Source: Desulfobacterales bacterium (GTDB lineage: Bacteria > Desulfobacterota > Desulfobacteria > Desulfobacterales > JAFDCJ01). Taken from it: 26,074 nt of DNA. The position numbers and the translations under genes are program-made. Below are positions 6,461 through 15,139 of the stretch, piece after piece. The notes under the pieces were generated by a model. It was not told the origin of the DNA, searched no databases, and worked only from the letters and a program-made list of their open reading frames with translations. The stretch is from positions 2,719,979-2,746,052 of the forward strand of contig CP070771.1 in the NCBI GenBank assembly GCA_020345785.1, given 5' to 3'. Every line of letters starts with the position of its first letter. The stretch's first letter is position 1.

Positions 6461-8038
6461 ATGAGGATACTAGCAGCTCATTTCAGCCATGATGCCAACT
6501 GCACCCTGCTCGAAGATGGCGAACCTGTGGTTGTGCTCGAAAAAGAACGACTATCGCGCATAAAGCACGATCAGGGCATCATGGACTTGCAAGGCATCTT
6601 GGCGGAATATGGATGGGATCCCGCGACGATAGATATCGTGGTGATCAGTCCCTGGACCCGACCCACCCTGGATGGGAGGGCATTTCAATGGGAGCTGCAG
6701 GGTGATACGTATCGCGATCATCCCGATTACAAGCTTGACGGCTGGTGCGGTTCCGTGGAAGAACGCTACAGCCGCCATCAGATAAAACTGTTCGGCCGCT
6801 GGTACGAAGGATACGCCGTCGATCACCACCTGGCACATGTTGCTGGAGCACTGTTCACATCCCCCTTTGAAGAAGCCGGAATCTTGACGGCCGACGGCGG
6901 CGGCGACTTCCGTATGTGTGCGTTAGCTTACGGCAGCGGCAACAAAATACACGAAATCGAATACGGCTGGGGCCATGAACATAAAAAACTGCAGCTAAAC
7001 ATCGGCTCCGTATGGGCCTCTGTCGGTGAATACAATTTCGGTATGAAGCGGCTGGAGGGCGCCGGTAAACTCATGGGGTTGGCCAGTTACGGCACTGAGC
7101 GAAGAGAATTGGTCGAAGCCCTGAGGGAGTTGATGCTGTACCACCCATTTACGGCATTTCCGACCCACAAATTCAGACAGCAGAATGGCCTGAAGCTTGA
7201 ACCGAATGAATCTTTTGCCCAGGATGTCTGCACTTCCCTGCAGAAAATAACCACCGATTTTTATCTTGAAGCCGCCGCCCGTATGCAAGCCTGGAAACCG
7301 GTCAGCCGCAGGCTGATCATGACCGGCGGTTGCTCCATGAACTGTATTGCCAATACCGCCATTCATCAGAGCGGTTTGTTTGAAGACACTTGGGTGCCGG
7401 CCCAGCCCCATGACGGCGGTCTGAGTTTAGGTCAGGCGCTGTTTGTCTGGCACCACGTTTTAGGCCACTATCGCGAGCCGGCGGCCTTGACACCCTACCT
7501 TGGAACTGATGCCGGTGACATTCGTGAAGATTTCATTGAAGATATAATAAACTTTCTCATGCAGGGTAAAAGTGTCGGATTGTGTTACGGCCGCGCGGAA
7601 TCCGGACCGCGTGCGCTGGGACACCGCAGTATCCTGTTGGATCCGCGATTGGCTGACGGCAAGGATCGTCTAAACCAAAACGTCAAACATCGCGAATGGT
7701 ACCGTCCGTACGCCCCCATGGTGCTCGGTGACTGGGGCGTGCCGAGCAAATACATGTCTTATATTGTCCCTACCAATGCGGCAGAAGTACCGGCCGTCAC
7801 TCACGTCGACGGCACCAGCCGGCCGCAAATCGTCGAGCCGGGCGACGACCCGTTCATCGTAAAATTGCTGTCGGCCTGGCATGACCGCACCGGCTGCAAC
7901 CTGCTGCTCAACACTTCCTTCAACTGTCAGGAGCCTCTGGTGGACACGTTGGATCAGGCACGCGCCACCTGGAAGAGAACCGGCCTGGATGTGCTTGTTT
8001 CTCCTGAGGGAATTGAAGTCGATAAAGCGGGGAGTTAA
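6461..8038 (+). CDS. Carbamoyltransferase, NodU/CmcH/TobZ family
   Basis: The 525-residue protein has both halves of the family. The N-terminal Kae1-like part has LAAHFSHDANCTLLEDG (5-20), DHHLAHVAGAL (121-131, metal-binding His) and ILTADGGGDFR (141-151). The C-terminal part has GRAESGPRALGHRSILLDPR (about 375-394) and LLLNTSFNCQEP (about 483-494). Such enzymes use carbamoyl phosphate and ATP to carbamoylate a hydroxyl on a sugar, antibiotic or polysaccharide precursor. The start is ATG 6461 with GGAGG four bases upstream; an in-frame TTG at 6407 has no such site. The length is within the family range. No glycosyltransferase or biosynthetic cluster is adjacent, so the acceptor is unknown; only the GSCFA gene, transcribed away from it, is nearby. 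Confidence 0.9.
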   Translation: MRILAAHFSHDANCTLLEDGEPVVVLEKERLSRIKHDQGIMDLQGILAEYGWDPATIDIVVISPWTRPTLDGRAFQWELQGDTYRDHPDYKLDGWCGSVEERYSRHQIKLFGRWYEGYAVDHHLAHVAGALFTSPFEEAGILTADGGGDFRMCALAYGSGNKIHEIEYGWGHEHKKLQLNIGSVWASVGEYNFGMKRLEGAGKLMGLASYGTERRELVEALRELMLYHPFTAFPTHKFRQQNGLKLEPNESFAQDVCTSLQKITTDFYLEAAARMQAWKPVSRRLIMTGGCSMNCIANTAIHQSGLFEDTWVPAQPHDGGLSLGQALFVWHHVLGHYREPAALTPYLGTDAGDIREDFIEDIINFLMQGKSVGLCYGRAESGPRALGHRSILLDPRLADGKDRLNQNVKHREWYRPYAPMVLGDWGVPSKYMSYIVPTNAAEVPAVTHVDGTSRPQIVEPGDDPFIVKLLSAWHDRTGCNLLLNTSFNCQEPLVDTLDQARATWKRTGLDVLVSPEGIEVDKAGS

Positions 8039-8338
8039 CCCGCTTCGATTGCGGATTTTAGATTTCGGATTGCGGATTGAAAAAATGAAGCCCGGTCACG
8101 CCAGAATTGAAGATTGAAGATTCATTGAGTTCGCTTCGCTCCGTCTTTTTCTGAAGGTAAAAACCTCCCTCGTGCAAAACTCAGGTAATATACTCATCGA
8201 TAGCGCCTCAACGAAAAATATAATGCGCAGCATCAAATAATTATTCCGCCGGTATTTCAATCTGAAGACTTTATTCATTTTTGATAAAGTTAATTACAAC
8301 TATCGAGGTGCCATTTTACAGGGGCGGATTAATTATCC
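8039..8338. other. Gene-free spacer with short repeats
   Basis: No credible gene is seen here. The spacer holds two direct copies of GATTGCGGATT (8048-8058 and 8068-8078), a GAAGATTGAAGATT run (about 8107-8120) like the arms of the repeats around mvhD, and at 8324-8335 a GCGGATTAATTA matching the right end of the 98-bp repeat. The last may be a truncated third copy. It lies directly before the promoter of the hdr operon. Confidence 0.45.
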
Positions 8339-8367
8339 TTGACAGAATTGCCTTTTTGCATGTTAAT
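8339..8367 (+). promoter_or_regulatory. Probable promoter of the hdr operon
   Basis: A perfect TTGACA (8339-8344), a 17-base spacer and GTTAAT (8362-8367, four of six matches to TATAAT). The leader to the hdrC start would be about 95 bases. It is the only good match in the 430-base gap before the operon. Confidence 0.5.
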
Positions 8368-8468
8368 AGTCTCAATACGCTGAAACTGCCACCAATGCCT
8401 GCCATAGTGACATTGGAATTTTTTTTAAGGCAAATTTTGGCGAGCGTATAGGAACTCAGTTAATTTTC

Positions 8469-9044
8469 ATGTCCCAAAAACATTTAGATCCAGATTACCG
8501 CTTTTTAGAACAGATCGAAGCTGTAGGGCCGTTTCAAACAGGAGCATGTTTTCAGTGCCGCAAATGCACCAATGGCTGCCCGGTTACCTTTGCCATGGAT
8601 CTCTATCCGGACGAGGTGATTCGCATGGTAATTTTAGGGCAACGGGAAACCGTATTGGCCTGTCAAACGATTTGGATTTGTGCGGCCTGTGAAACCTGTA
8701 CCACGCGTTGCCCGAATGATGTTAGAATTGCGGAACTGATGGACTGTCTGAAAGAAATGGCTGTTCAAAAAGGCGTGCCTTCCTCCCAACCCCAAATTTT
8801 AGCCTTGCATGAAACATTTCTAAACAACGTTAAAAAACGGGGACGTCTTTATGAAACAACCCTCCTGCCGGCATATTTGCTGAAGAGCGGGCAACTTCCG
8901 GATAAGTGGACCTCCGGGACTTGGCGATACGACTTAAATCTGGGCCGTCAGATGTTTTTAAAAGGCCGATTGCCCATCATGCCCAAATCAATCAAGGGAA
9001 AAAGAGAAGTTCGCAAAATTCTCGCTCGATCCAAACGAAAGTGA
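8469..9044 (+). CDS. hdrC: Heterodisulfide-reductase-like subunit C (two [4Fe-4S] clusters)
   Basis: The 191-residue protein has two classic ferredoxin motifs, C27-x2-C30-x2-C33-x3-C37-P (CFQCRKCTNGCP) and C71-x2-C74-x2-C77-x3-C81-P (CAACETCTTRCP). They are separated by the DLYPDEVIRMVILG-type helix usual in HdrC. It has no membrane segment or signal peptide, so it acts in the cytoplasm and should carry electrons from the flavin subunit HdrA to the HdrB site. The C-terminal third is basic (KSIKGKREVRKILARSKRK), as in HdrC proteins that dock on HdrA. The ATG at 8469 has only a distant AGGA. It is the first gene of the operon; a hairpin-containing spacer of 180 bases separates it from hdrB. Confidence 0.9.
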   Translation: MSQKHLDPDYRFLEQIEAVGPFQTGACFQCRKCTNGCPVTFAMDLYPDEVIRMVILGQRETVLACQTIWICAACETCTTRCPNDVRIAELMDCLKEMAVQKGVPSSQPQILALHETFLNNVKKRGRLYETTLLPAYLLKSGQLPDKWTSGTWRYDLNLGRQMFLKGRLPIMPKSIKGKREVRKILARSKRK

Positions 9045-9047
9045 AGA

Positions 9048-9143
9048 CCAGGCCTAAAATGCGCGGCTTAGACCTGGCCTGTAAAGAAGAATTATTGCGG
9101 TTTTCTTGGTTTCTGAAACCTGACACGTGAAACCTGAAACCAA
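9048..9143. repeat. Hairpin repeats in the hdrC-hdrB spacer
   Basis: Four bases after the hdrC stop, CCAGGCCTAA (9048-9057) pairs with TTAGACCTGG (9068-9077) with one mismatch. Then TTGGTTTC (9106-9113) is inverted as GAAACCAA (9136-9143), enclosing a direct repeat TGAAACCTGA (9114-9123, 9128-9137). There is no T-run after the hairpins, so they are not typical terminators. They may process or stabilise the operon mRNA, or be mobile repeats. Confidence 0.45.
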
Positions 9144-9224
9144 AATGCCGGCTTAAAAATACGAAGCGGTTCATCTATAAACAAAGCAAATGACGAAGAT
9201 TTACCAAGCGAGACAATATCCACC

Positions 9225-10088
9225 ATGCAAGTAACCTATTATCCGGGCTGCTCGCTACACGGATCAGCGAGGGACTATGCCGACTCCATAGCCGGAGTCT
9301 GCTCCGCTCTGGACATTCGACTGGAGGAAATTCCCGATTGGAACTGCTGCGGCGCGACTGCTGCCCACAGCATCGATCACCGGGCGAGTATTGAACTGGC
9401 GGGGAGAATCCTGAATCTGGCTGCTGAACTGCCGCATGCGGACATGCTGGTTCCCTGTCCTATGTGTTTTAATCGATTAAAAACGGCCGCTAAGACGCTC
9501 CGGGGAGACCAATCGCAACGATATGCAATAAAATTGGAAGCGTCTTTGCCGCAAATCTGGGATCTTGCTGATTTTTTTGCCACAGAAAACATGCTGGAAA
9601 CCGCCGCCAAACATGTAAAGAAACCACTCGCCGGTTTAAAGGCCGTCTGTTATTACGGCTGCATGGCCAGTCGGCCGCCTGATATTACAGGAGCTGATGA
9701 CTTTGAGGATCCTCAAGCATTGGACCGTATTGTCGAAAACCTTGGCGCAACGCCCGTCCCCTGGCCATTTAAAACCGACTGTTGTGGAGCGAGCCAGGTG
9801 CTTTCGCGCCTGGATATCGTCTCTCAACTGGTGGGAAAACTCCTCGATATGGCCCAAAGAGTCGGCGCCCAGGCCATTGTGGTTTCCTGCCAGATGTGTC
9901 AGGCCAATCTTGATATGTATCAGCAAAAGATCGAATCGGATTGGGGCAGACGTTTTTCTTTACCGGTTTATTATTTCACCGAACTGATCGGACTTGCCTG
10001 TAATGTCAAGGGAGCAAAGGATTGGATCTCCCGTCATATAACGGATCCCTGTTCCATTTTGCAGGAACTGGACCTCTGGAATAGTTGA
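9225..10088 (+). CDS. hdrB: Heterodisulfide-reductase-like subunit B (two CCG domains)
   Basis: The 287-residue protein has two complete CCG domains. The first has C9, C41-C42 and C78-x2-C81 (C-x31-CC-x35-CxxC); the second has C146, C186-C187 and C222-x2-C225 (C-x39-CC-x34-CxxC). In methanogen HdrB these bind the two noncubane [4Fe-4S] clusters that reduce a disulfide, so all needed residues are present. The protein is soluble. In a bacterium the substrate is not CoM-S-S-CoB; a different disulfide or a downstream electron carrier must be assumed. Its stop overlaps the hdrA start in TGATG, so the two are translationally coupled, matching a fixed complex. The Shine-Dalgarno at 9225 is weak. Confidence 0.9.
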   Translation: MQVTYYPGCSLHGSARDYADSIAGVCSALDIRLEEIPDWNCCGATAAHSIDHRASIELAGRILNLAAELPHADMLVPCPMCFNRLKTAAKTLRGDQSQRYAIKLEASLPQIWDLADFFATENMLETAAKHVKKPLAGLKAVCYYGCMASRPPDITGADDFEDPQALDRIVENLGATPVPWPFKTDCCGASQVLSRLDIVSQLVGKLLDMAQRVGAQAIVVSCQMCQANLDMYQQKIESDWGRRFSLPVYYFTELIGLACNVKGAKDWISRHITDPCSILQELDLWNS

Positions 10089-13000
10089 TGGACAAAGACA
10101 AACCAGACCAACCTATAGAAAAAATCGGCTCGGTCACCATTATCGGCAGCGGAATTGCGGGGATCCAAACCGCCCTGGATATCGCCAATTCCGGCTTTAG
10201 GGTGAATTTGATTGAAGAAAAGCCGCATGTGGGCGGTGTCATGGCCCAGCTCGACAAGACGTTCCCCACCAACGATTGCTCTTCCTGTATGATGGGCCCC
10301 AAGCTGGCGGAATTGGCCAACCATCCCAATATTGAAATTCTGTCCTATACCGATGTCCTCGCTGTTAAAGGGGAGCCGGGCCGCTTTCGATTGACCCTGA
10401 GAAAAAAGGCCCGCTACATCGATGTTGCCAAATGCACTGCCTGCGGTGACTGTGCCGAGGTTTGCCCGGTGCTGAGACCTGACGAACATGACATGCAGCT
10501 GGCAAAGCGCAGGGCGGCCTACATCTCTTACCCCCAGGCCGTACCCAACGGTTACACCATCGAGAAATATGACACAGCGCCTTGCCGCACGGCCTGTCCG
10601 GCGAACCTTAACGTTCAGGCTTATGTGGCGTTGGTCAAGATGGGCAGGTACCGGGAAGCCGTTGAAATTATCATGCAGGATCTGCCGTTCCCCGGTGTAC
10701 TTGGCCGGGTTTGTCTGCGGGATTGTGAGAAAAACTGTCGCCGCCTTGAACTGGACGAGGCCGTATCCATCAGGGATTTAAAAAGAGTCGCGGCGGATCA
10801 CGTCAAACTCAGTGAGCTTGAGATACCCGATATAACACCGCGGAATGAATCGGTGGCCGTCATCGGTTCCGGGCCGTCCGGACTCAGCGCTGCCTATTTT
10901 CTGGCCCTCGACGGCTATCAGGTGACGGTATATGAGTCCATGCCGAAGGCCGGCGGAATGCTGCGCTATGGCATTCCCGAACACCGACTCCCCCGGGACG
11001 TATTAGATGCTGAGATAGAAAATCTAAAACGCTACGGTATTAAAGTTCATACCAATACAACCATAGGCAGGGACCTCACGGTAAATGACCTTCAAAAACA
11101 AGGGGCCGGTGCTGTTTTTCTGGCCATCGGTGCCTGGAAAAGTCTGAAGCTGAAGATACCCGGGGAGGAGATTTCCCAGGGTGTTTCCGACGCCATCTCT
11201 TTTTTGCGGGATGTGCATTCAGGCAAGCTGAATAAAATTGCCGGCCGTGTCGTTGTCGTCGGAGGGGGGCATTCCGCCCTGGATGCCGCCCGCGTAGCCC
11301 TTCGATTAGGCGCAAGCGACGCCCACATCATCTACCGACGCTCTCGCGCAGAAATGCTGGCTGATCCGGAAGAAGTTTTGGAGGCCGAAAAAGAAGGGAT
11401 CAAAATCCATTTTCAGGTTGCGCCGGTAAGCATCATGGGTGAAAACCGCAAAGTTTCCGCTATCCGGTGCATTCGGACCCGTCTGGCAGAGGCGGATGAT
11501 TCGGGCAGACCGAGGCCGATTCCCATTGAGGGTTCTGAATTTCTTATTGAAGCGAATCATATAATTCCAGCCATTGGACAGACGCCGGATTTCGATCTTC
11601 TGGGGACTGGTCACGGCATGGAGATTTCAAAATGGAACCTTCTCAAGGTCAATGCTGAAACTTGCCAGACCAGCAAGCCTGGAATATTTGCCGGCGGCGA
11701 TGTCATCACGGGACCTGCAACGGTGATTGATGCGGTTGCGGCCGGCAAAAGAGCAGCTAGATATATTGCCGAATATTTGCAGGGTAAAAAATTGCCTGCT
11801 GAAGGGCGAAAGAAACCGCCCCCAAAAGAAAACTGGGCCGCTGTACCCCAAAACGAACCCGTCAGAAAACGCATGACACCGCCGACCCTGCCTCTGAAAA
11901 AAAGATTTGCGGGATTTGAAGAAGTGAATCTTCTGCCGGATGAAAAATCCGCCCAACAAGAGGCCGCCCGCTGTCTAGACTGCGGGGGATGTTGTGAATG
12001 CATGCAATGTGTGGCAGCATGTAAGACCGAGGCAGTTACAGCAAAAACCCACGCCCAGATGGAAGAAACGGTAAGCATCGGGACCGGGGCGGTTATCCTG
12101 GCCGGCGGATTCAAGGCGTTTGACGCCAAATTAAAAGGCGAATACGGCTACGGGCGCTGGCCCAATGTCATCACCAGTCTGGAATACGAACGCATCCTTT
12201 CGGCCGCCGGTCCCTTTCAGGGCCATATCCAGCGCATTTCCGACGGCAAAACTCCCCGCAGGATTGCCTGGATTCAGTGTGTCGGCTCCCGGGACAGCCA
12301 TATTGGCCAGGAGTATTGTTCGGCTGTATGTTGCATGTATGCTACCAAACAGGCCATGATCACCCGTGAGCACTCTCCTGATATCGACACCACGATCTTC
12401 TATATTGATATGCGGGCCCACGGCAAAGGATTTGATCGTTTTTATGAAAGATCCATGTCGGAAAATAACGTGCGCTACGTGAGATCCATGATCTCCAGGG
12501 TGATTCCAAACCCGGAGGATGATACCTTGAGCATTTGCTATGCCGCTCCCGATCATCAGATCCGGGAAGAAACCTATGATCTGGTCGTGCTTTCCGTTGG
12601 TCTTTGCCCGAACCCTTCTTTTGTGCAATTGGCACAGCGCATTGGCCTTCAATTAAATGCCCATGGTTTCTGCGCCACCGACCCGCTGGACGTGGTCGCC
12701 ACTTCCCAGCCGGGCGTCTATGTCTGCGGTGTTGCACAGGGTCCTAAAGATATTCCGGACTCCGTCCAGCAAGCCAGCAGTGCCGCTGAGAGAGCCACGG
12801 CCCTGCTGGCCGATACCAGAGGCTCGCTGGTTGACGTTTTGCCCGTCCCCGACGAGCGCGATGTGAGCAGAGAAGAACCCCGGGTCGGCGTTTTTGTCTG
12901 CCATTGCGGAATCAACATTGCCGGAACTGTCGATGTTGAAGCGGTTGCCGATTATGTGCGCACGCTTCCCAATGTGGCTTATACGACCGATTGCATGTTT

Positions 13001-14542
13001 GCCTGCTCCACGGATCAGCTGCAGGAAATTAAGGATGCAATCAACGCGCATAACCTCAATCGGGTGGTGGTGGCATCCTGCACGCCTCGAACGCATGAAC
13101 CGCTTTTTCGCAATACGCTGCGTGAGGCTGGTCTGAATCCATATCTCTTTGAGCTGGCCAATATTCGTGAACAGGATGCCTGGGTTCACCGGGCCGAACC
13201 GCAAGCTGCCACGGAAAAGGCTAAAAATCTTGTGCGAATGTCGGTTTCCCGTGCACGCCTCCTGGAACCCCTTCATGGTACTTCGCATGCAGTAATTCAA
13301 AGCGCCCTGGTAATCGGGGGAGGGTTGGCTGGCCTCACGGCGGCCCTTTCTTTTGCAGAACAGGGATTTGAAGCCACCCTGGTGGAACAGAGCGCCGTGT
13401 TAGGCGGCAATGCCCGCACTCTTTTTTATACGGAAGACGGGGCCAATCCGGCCGCGTATGTTCAGGATCTGATTCAAAAAGTCGAAGATCAGCCGTTAAT
13501 CACCGTTCATAAGGATGCGCAGGTCACTGCCATGACCGGAAGCTGCGGCAATTTTAGTTCCATCATTTCAGCTAAAGGTGAATCCCGGAGCCTATCGCAC
13601 GGCGTTGTGGTGGTGGCGACCGGAGGACAGGAATATCAACCCACGGAATATCTTCATGGTCAGCATCCCGCGGTGATGACCCAGAAAGAATTTGAAACCT
13701 TGCTGGTATCAGAGCCTGACAGGGCCAGGCAAATAAAGCATGTAGCCATGATTCAATGTGTCGGCTCCCGCGAGCCGGAAAATCTGTATTGCAGTCGGGT
13801 TTGCTGCACGGCGACCGTCAAAAATAGTGTGAAATTAAAAAACATCAATTCCGACGCTCAGATCTCGGTTCTGTATCGCGATATTCGCACGTTTGGCTTG
13901 AAAGAAACCTATTATTTGAAAGCCCGTCAACAGGGTGTGCGTTTTTACCGCTTTGAAAGGGAGGACAAACCGCAAGTGGTCGCCCGGGGCGACACCCTGT
14001 CCATTTCAGTTTTTGATGCACAGCTGCAGGCGCCGGTTCGACTGCAAGCAGACCTGCTGGTTTTAGGCGCCGCCATCCGTCCCCACGATGAAGGCAAGCA
14101 GCTGACCGATGTCATGCGCTTGGCCCTGGATGAGGATGGTTTTTTTATGGAAGCCCACCCCAAGCTCAGGCCTCTTGATTCTGCCACGCCGGGTGTTTAT
14201 TTCTGTGGATTAGCCCAGGGCCCTAAATTTGCCGCTGAAAGCATTGCTCAGGCCCGCGGCGCTGTCTCCCGGGCCGTCATGGTACTGTCCAAAAATGAAA
14301 TTGTGGCCGAAGGCATGATAAATCGGGTGGATGCAAATCTTTGTCGGGCTTGCGGGGAATGCGAGAAAGCCTGTTGTTTTGAGGCCATCAGCGTCAAAGA
14401 AACACCCCAGGGGCATAGGCAGGCAGTGGTGAGCGAAGCCTTGTGCAGGGGATGTGGAATTTGTAATGTGGCTTGCCCCACAGGAGCCGCGTCGGTATCC
14501 CATTTCAAGGATGAGCAGATTGAAGAAATGCTAGGGGAATGA
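10088..14542 (+). CDS. hdrA: Giant HdrA: HdrA(GltD-like insert)-HdrA fusion flavoprotein
   Basis: The protein has 1484 residues, against about 650 for HdrA in methanogens. Order: FAD-binding GSGIAG (about 20-25) and ferredoxin C116-x2-C119-x2-C122-x3-C126. Next, about 160-575, a GltD-like module with C166/C170 and C209/C213/C217, GSGPSG (FAD, 260-265), VGGGHSALDAA (NAD(P), 391-401) and GIFAGGD (532-538). Then a Cys-rich cluster (C629-C645) and the rest of the first HdrA (CVGSRD, CGVAQGPKDIPDS) to about 905. A second HdrA begins VGVFVCHCGINI (933-944), with C969/C973, GGGLAG (1077-1082), a second CVGSRE motif and two C-terminal ferredoxins (C1419-C1429, C1453-C1463). The GltD-like module sits between the two internal clusters of HdrA copy 1. 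It should take electrons from, or give them to, NAD(P)H; the HdrA flavins are the likely bifurcation sites. ATG 10088 overlaps the hdrB stop; the TTG at 10085 is rejected. Confidence 0.9.
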   Translation: MDKDKPDQPIEKIGSVTIIGSGIAGIQTALDIANSGFRVNLIEEKPHVGGVMAQLDKTFPTNDCSSCMMGPKLAELANHPNIEILSYTDVLAVKGEPGRFRLTLRKKARYIDVAKCTACGDCAEVCPVLRPDEHDMQLAKRRAAYISYPQAVPNGYTIEKYDTAPCRTACPANLNVQAYVALVKMGRYREAVEIIMQDLPFPGVLGRVCLRDCEKNCRRLELDEAVSIRDLKRVAADHVKLSELEIPDITPRNESVAVIGSGPSGLSAAYFLALDGYQVTVYESMPKAGGMLRYGIPEHRLPRDVLDAEIENLKRYGIKVHTNTTIGRDLTVNDLQKQGAGAVFLAIGAWKSLKLKIPGEEISQGVSDAISFLRDVHSGKLNKIAGRVVVVGGGHSALDAARVALRLGASDAHIIYRRSRAEMLADPEEVLEAEKEGIKIHFQVAPVSIMGENRKVSAIRCIRTRLAEADDSGRPRPIPIEGSEFLIEANHIIPAIGQTPDFDLLGTGHGMEISKWNLLKVNAETCQTSKPGIFAGGDVITGPATVIDAVAAGKRAARYIAEYLQGKKLPAEGRKKPPPKENWAAVPQNEPVRKRMTPPTLPLKKRFAGFEEVNLLPDEKSAQQEAARCLDCGGCCECMQCVAACKTEAVTAKTHAQMEETVSIGTGAVILAGGFKAFDAKLKGEYGYGRWPNVITSLEYERILSAAGPFQGHIQRISDGKTPRRIAWIQCVGSRDSHIGQEYCSAVCCMYATKQAMITREHSPDIDTTIFYIDMRAHGKGFDRFYERSMSENNVRYVRSMISRVIPNPEDDTLSICYAAPDHQIREETYDLVVLSVGLCPNPSFVQLAQRIGLQLNAHGFCATDPLDVVATSQPGVYVCGVAQGPKDIPDSVQQASSAAERATALLADTRGSLVDVLPVPDERDVSREEPRVGVFVCHCGINIAGTVDVEAVADYVRTLPNVAYTTDCMFACSTDQLQEIKDAINAHNLNRVVVASCTPRTHEPLFRNTLREAGLNPYLFELANIREQDAWVHRAEPQAATEKAKNLVRMSVSRARLLEPLHGTSHAVIQSALVIGGGLAGLTAALSFAEQGFEATLVEQSAVLGGNARTLFYTEDGANPAAYVQDLIQKVEDQPLITVHKDAQVTAMTGSCGNFSSIISAKGESRSLSHGVVVVATGGQEYQPTEYLHGQHPAVMTQKEFETLLVSEPDRARQIKHVAMIQCVGSREPENLYCSRVCCTATVKNSVKLKNINSDAQISVLYRDIRTFGLKETYYLKARQQGVRFYRFEREDKPQVVARGDTLSISVFDAQLQAPVRLQADLLVLGAAIRPHDEGKQLTDVMRLALDEDGFFMEAHPKLRPLDSATPGVYFCGLAQGPKFAAESIAQARGAVSRAVMVLSKNEIVAEGMINRVDANLCRACGECEKACCFEAISVKETPQGHRQAVVSEALCRGCGICNVACPTGAASVSHFKDEQIEEMLGE

Positions 14543-14546
14543 ATAC

Positions 14547-14720
14547 TGAAGATTGAAAATTGAAGATTTAAGGAATACTATCGATTTAAATTAAAATTAT
14601 TTTATTGAGGATTCTGGTTTTGAGGCAGTGAGAATGGACCGTGAAGAGTTAACAGAAAGAACAAAAAAGACAGAATTCATTAATTCTTCAATCTTAAATC
14701 TTCAATCTTCAATTTTAAAG
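14547..14720. repeat. Palindromic repeat in the hdrA-mvhD spacer
   Basis: The left arm (14547-14573), a run of TGAAGATT/TGAAAATT units, is inverted in the right arm (14684-14720), TTCAATCTTCAATTTT. The interior contains GACAGAATTC shortly before the right arm, also found in the repeat after mvhD (15181-15190). The two are thus copies of one family. It occupies nearly the whole 183-base spacer, leaving a weak AAGAG before the mvhD start. Confidence 0.6.
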
Positions 14721-14725
14721 AGCCT

Positions 14726-15139
14726 ATGTCTTCAACTGACAAACCCAACATACTAGCCTTCGTCTGCAACTGGTGCGCCTATGCCGGGGCCGACCTGGCC
14801 GGGGTATCCCGCATGCAATATCCGACCAATGTCCGTCTGATCCGACTGATGTGTACCGGCAGGGTAAATCACGGCTTCCTGCTCAAGGCGTTTCTGAAAG
14901 GGGCGGACGGCATCCTGGTTTCAGGCTGACACATCGGCGAATGTCATTACCTGGAAGGTAATGTAAGATGCCGGGTAGTCATTGAAGAAACCAAGGAGCT
15001 ACTGAGGCTGCTGGGAATTGATGAGCGCCGCCTGCGATTGAAGTGGATTTCCGCTTCGGAAGGCGCAGCGTTTGCCGAAGAAATTCGTTTATTTGTTCAG
15101 CTACTCAATGAAATAGGGAGAATTAGGATTGAAAATTGA
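14726..15139 (+). CDS. mvhD: MvhD-like [2Fe-2S] subunit, selenoprotein with in-frame UGA
   Basis: Reading through TGA at 14927-14929 as selenocysteine gives a 137-residue protein (414 bases, one continuous frame). Before the [18 protein letters not shown] (C14, C17) and LMCTGRVN (C43), then DGILVSG. After it: H-I-G-E-C73-HYLEGN and the family C-terminus [16 protein letters not shown]. MvhD proteins have a Cys at the first position of this CHxGxCHYxxGN block, so residue 68 (Sec) replaces a cluster-region Cys. A SECIS-like hairpin follows at the right distance. MvhD links HdrA to an electron donor, usually the hydrogenase MvhAG or a formate dehydrogenase; neither is nearby. Sec forms of this family are known from anaerobes. 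The last codons and the stop lie in the flanking repeat. Conventional gene calling would break it at 14929. Confidence 0.9.
14927..14973 (+). promoter_or_regulatory. Bacterial SECIS-like element of mvhD
   Basis: Directly downstream of the TGA, CATTACC (14945-14951) pairs perfectly with GGTAATG (14957-14963) around the five-base loop TGGAA, which has the GG expected by SelB. An outer helix CGGC (14935-14938) / GCCG (14970-14973) closes a symmetrical internal loop. The loop G lies about 24 bases after the UGA, in the range of bacterial SECIS elements. The element is also coding ([15 protein letters not shown]). Confidence 0.8.

Noticed and set aside
14726..14929. A 67-residue truncated MvhD (pseudogene by nonsense mutation)
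   Set aside because: The frame downstream of the UGA keeps all conserved motifs, a SECIS-like hairpin follows, and the UGA falls at a Cys position; Sec insertion explains all of this.
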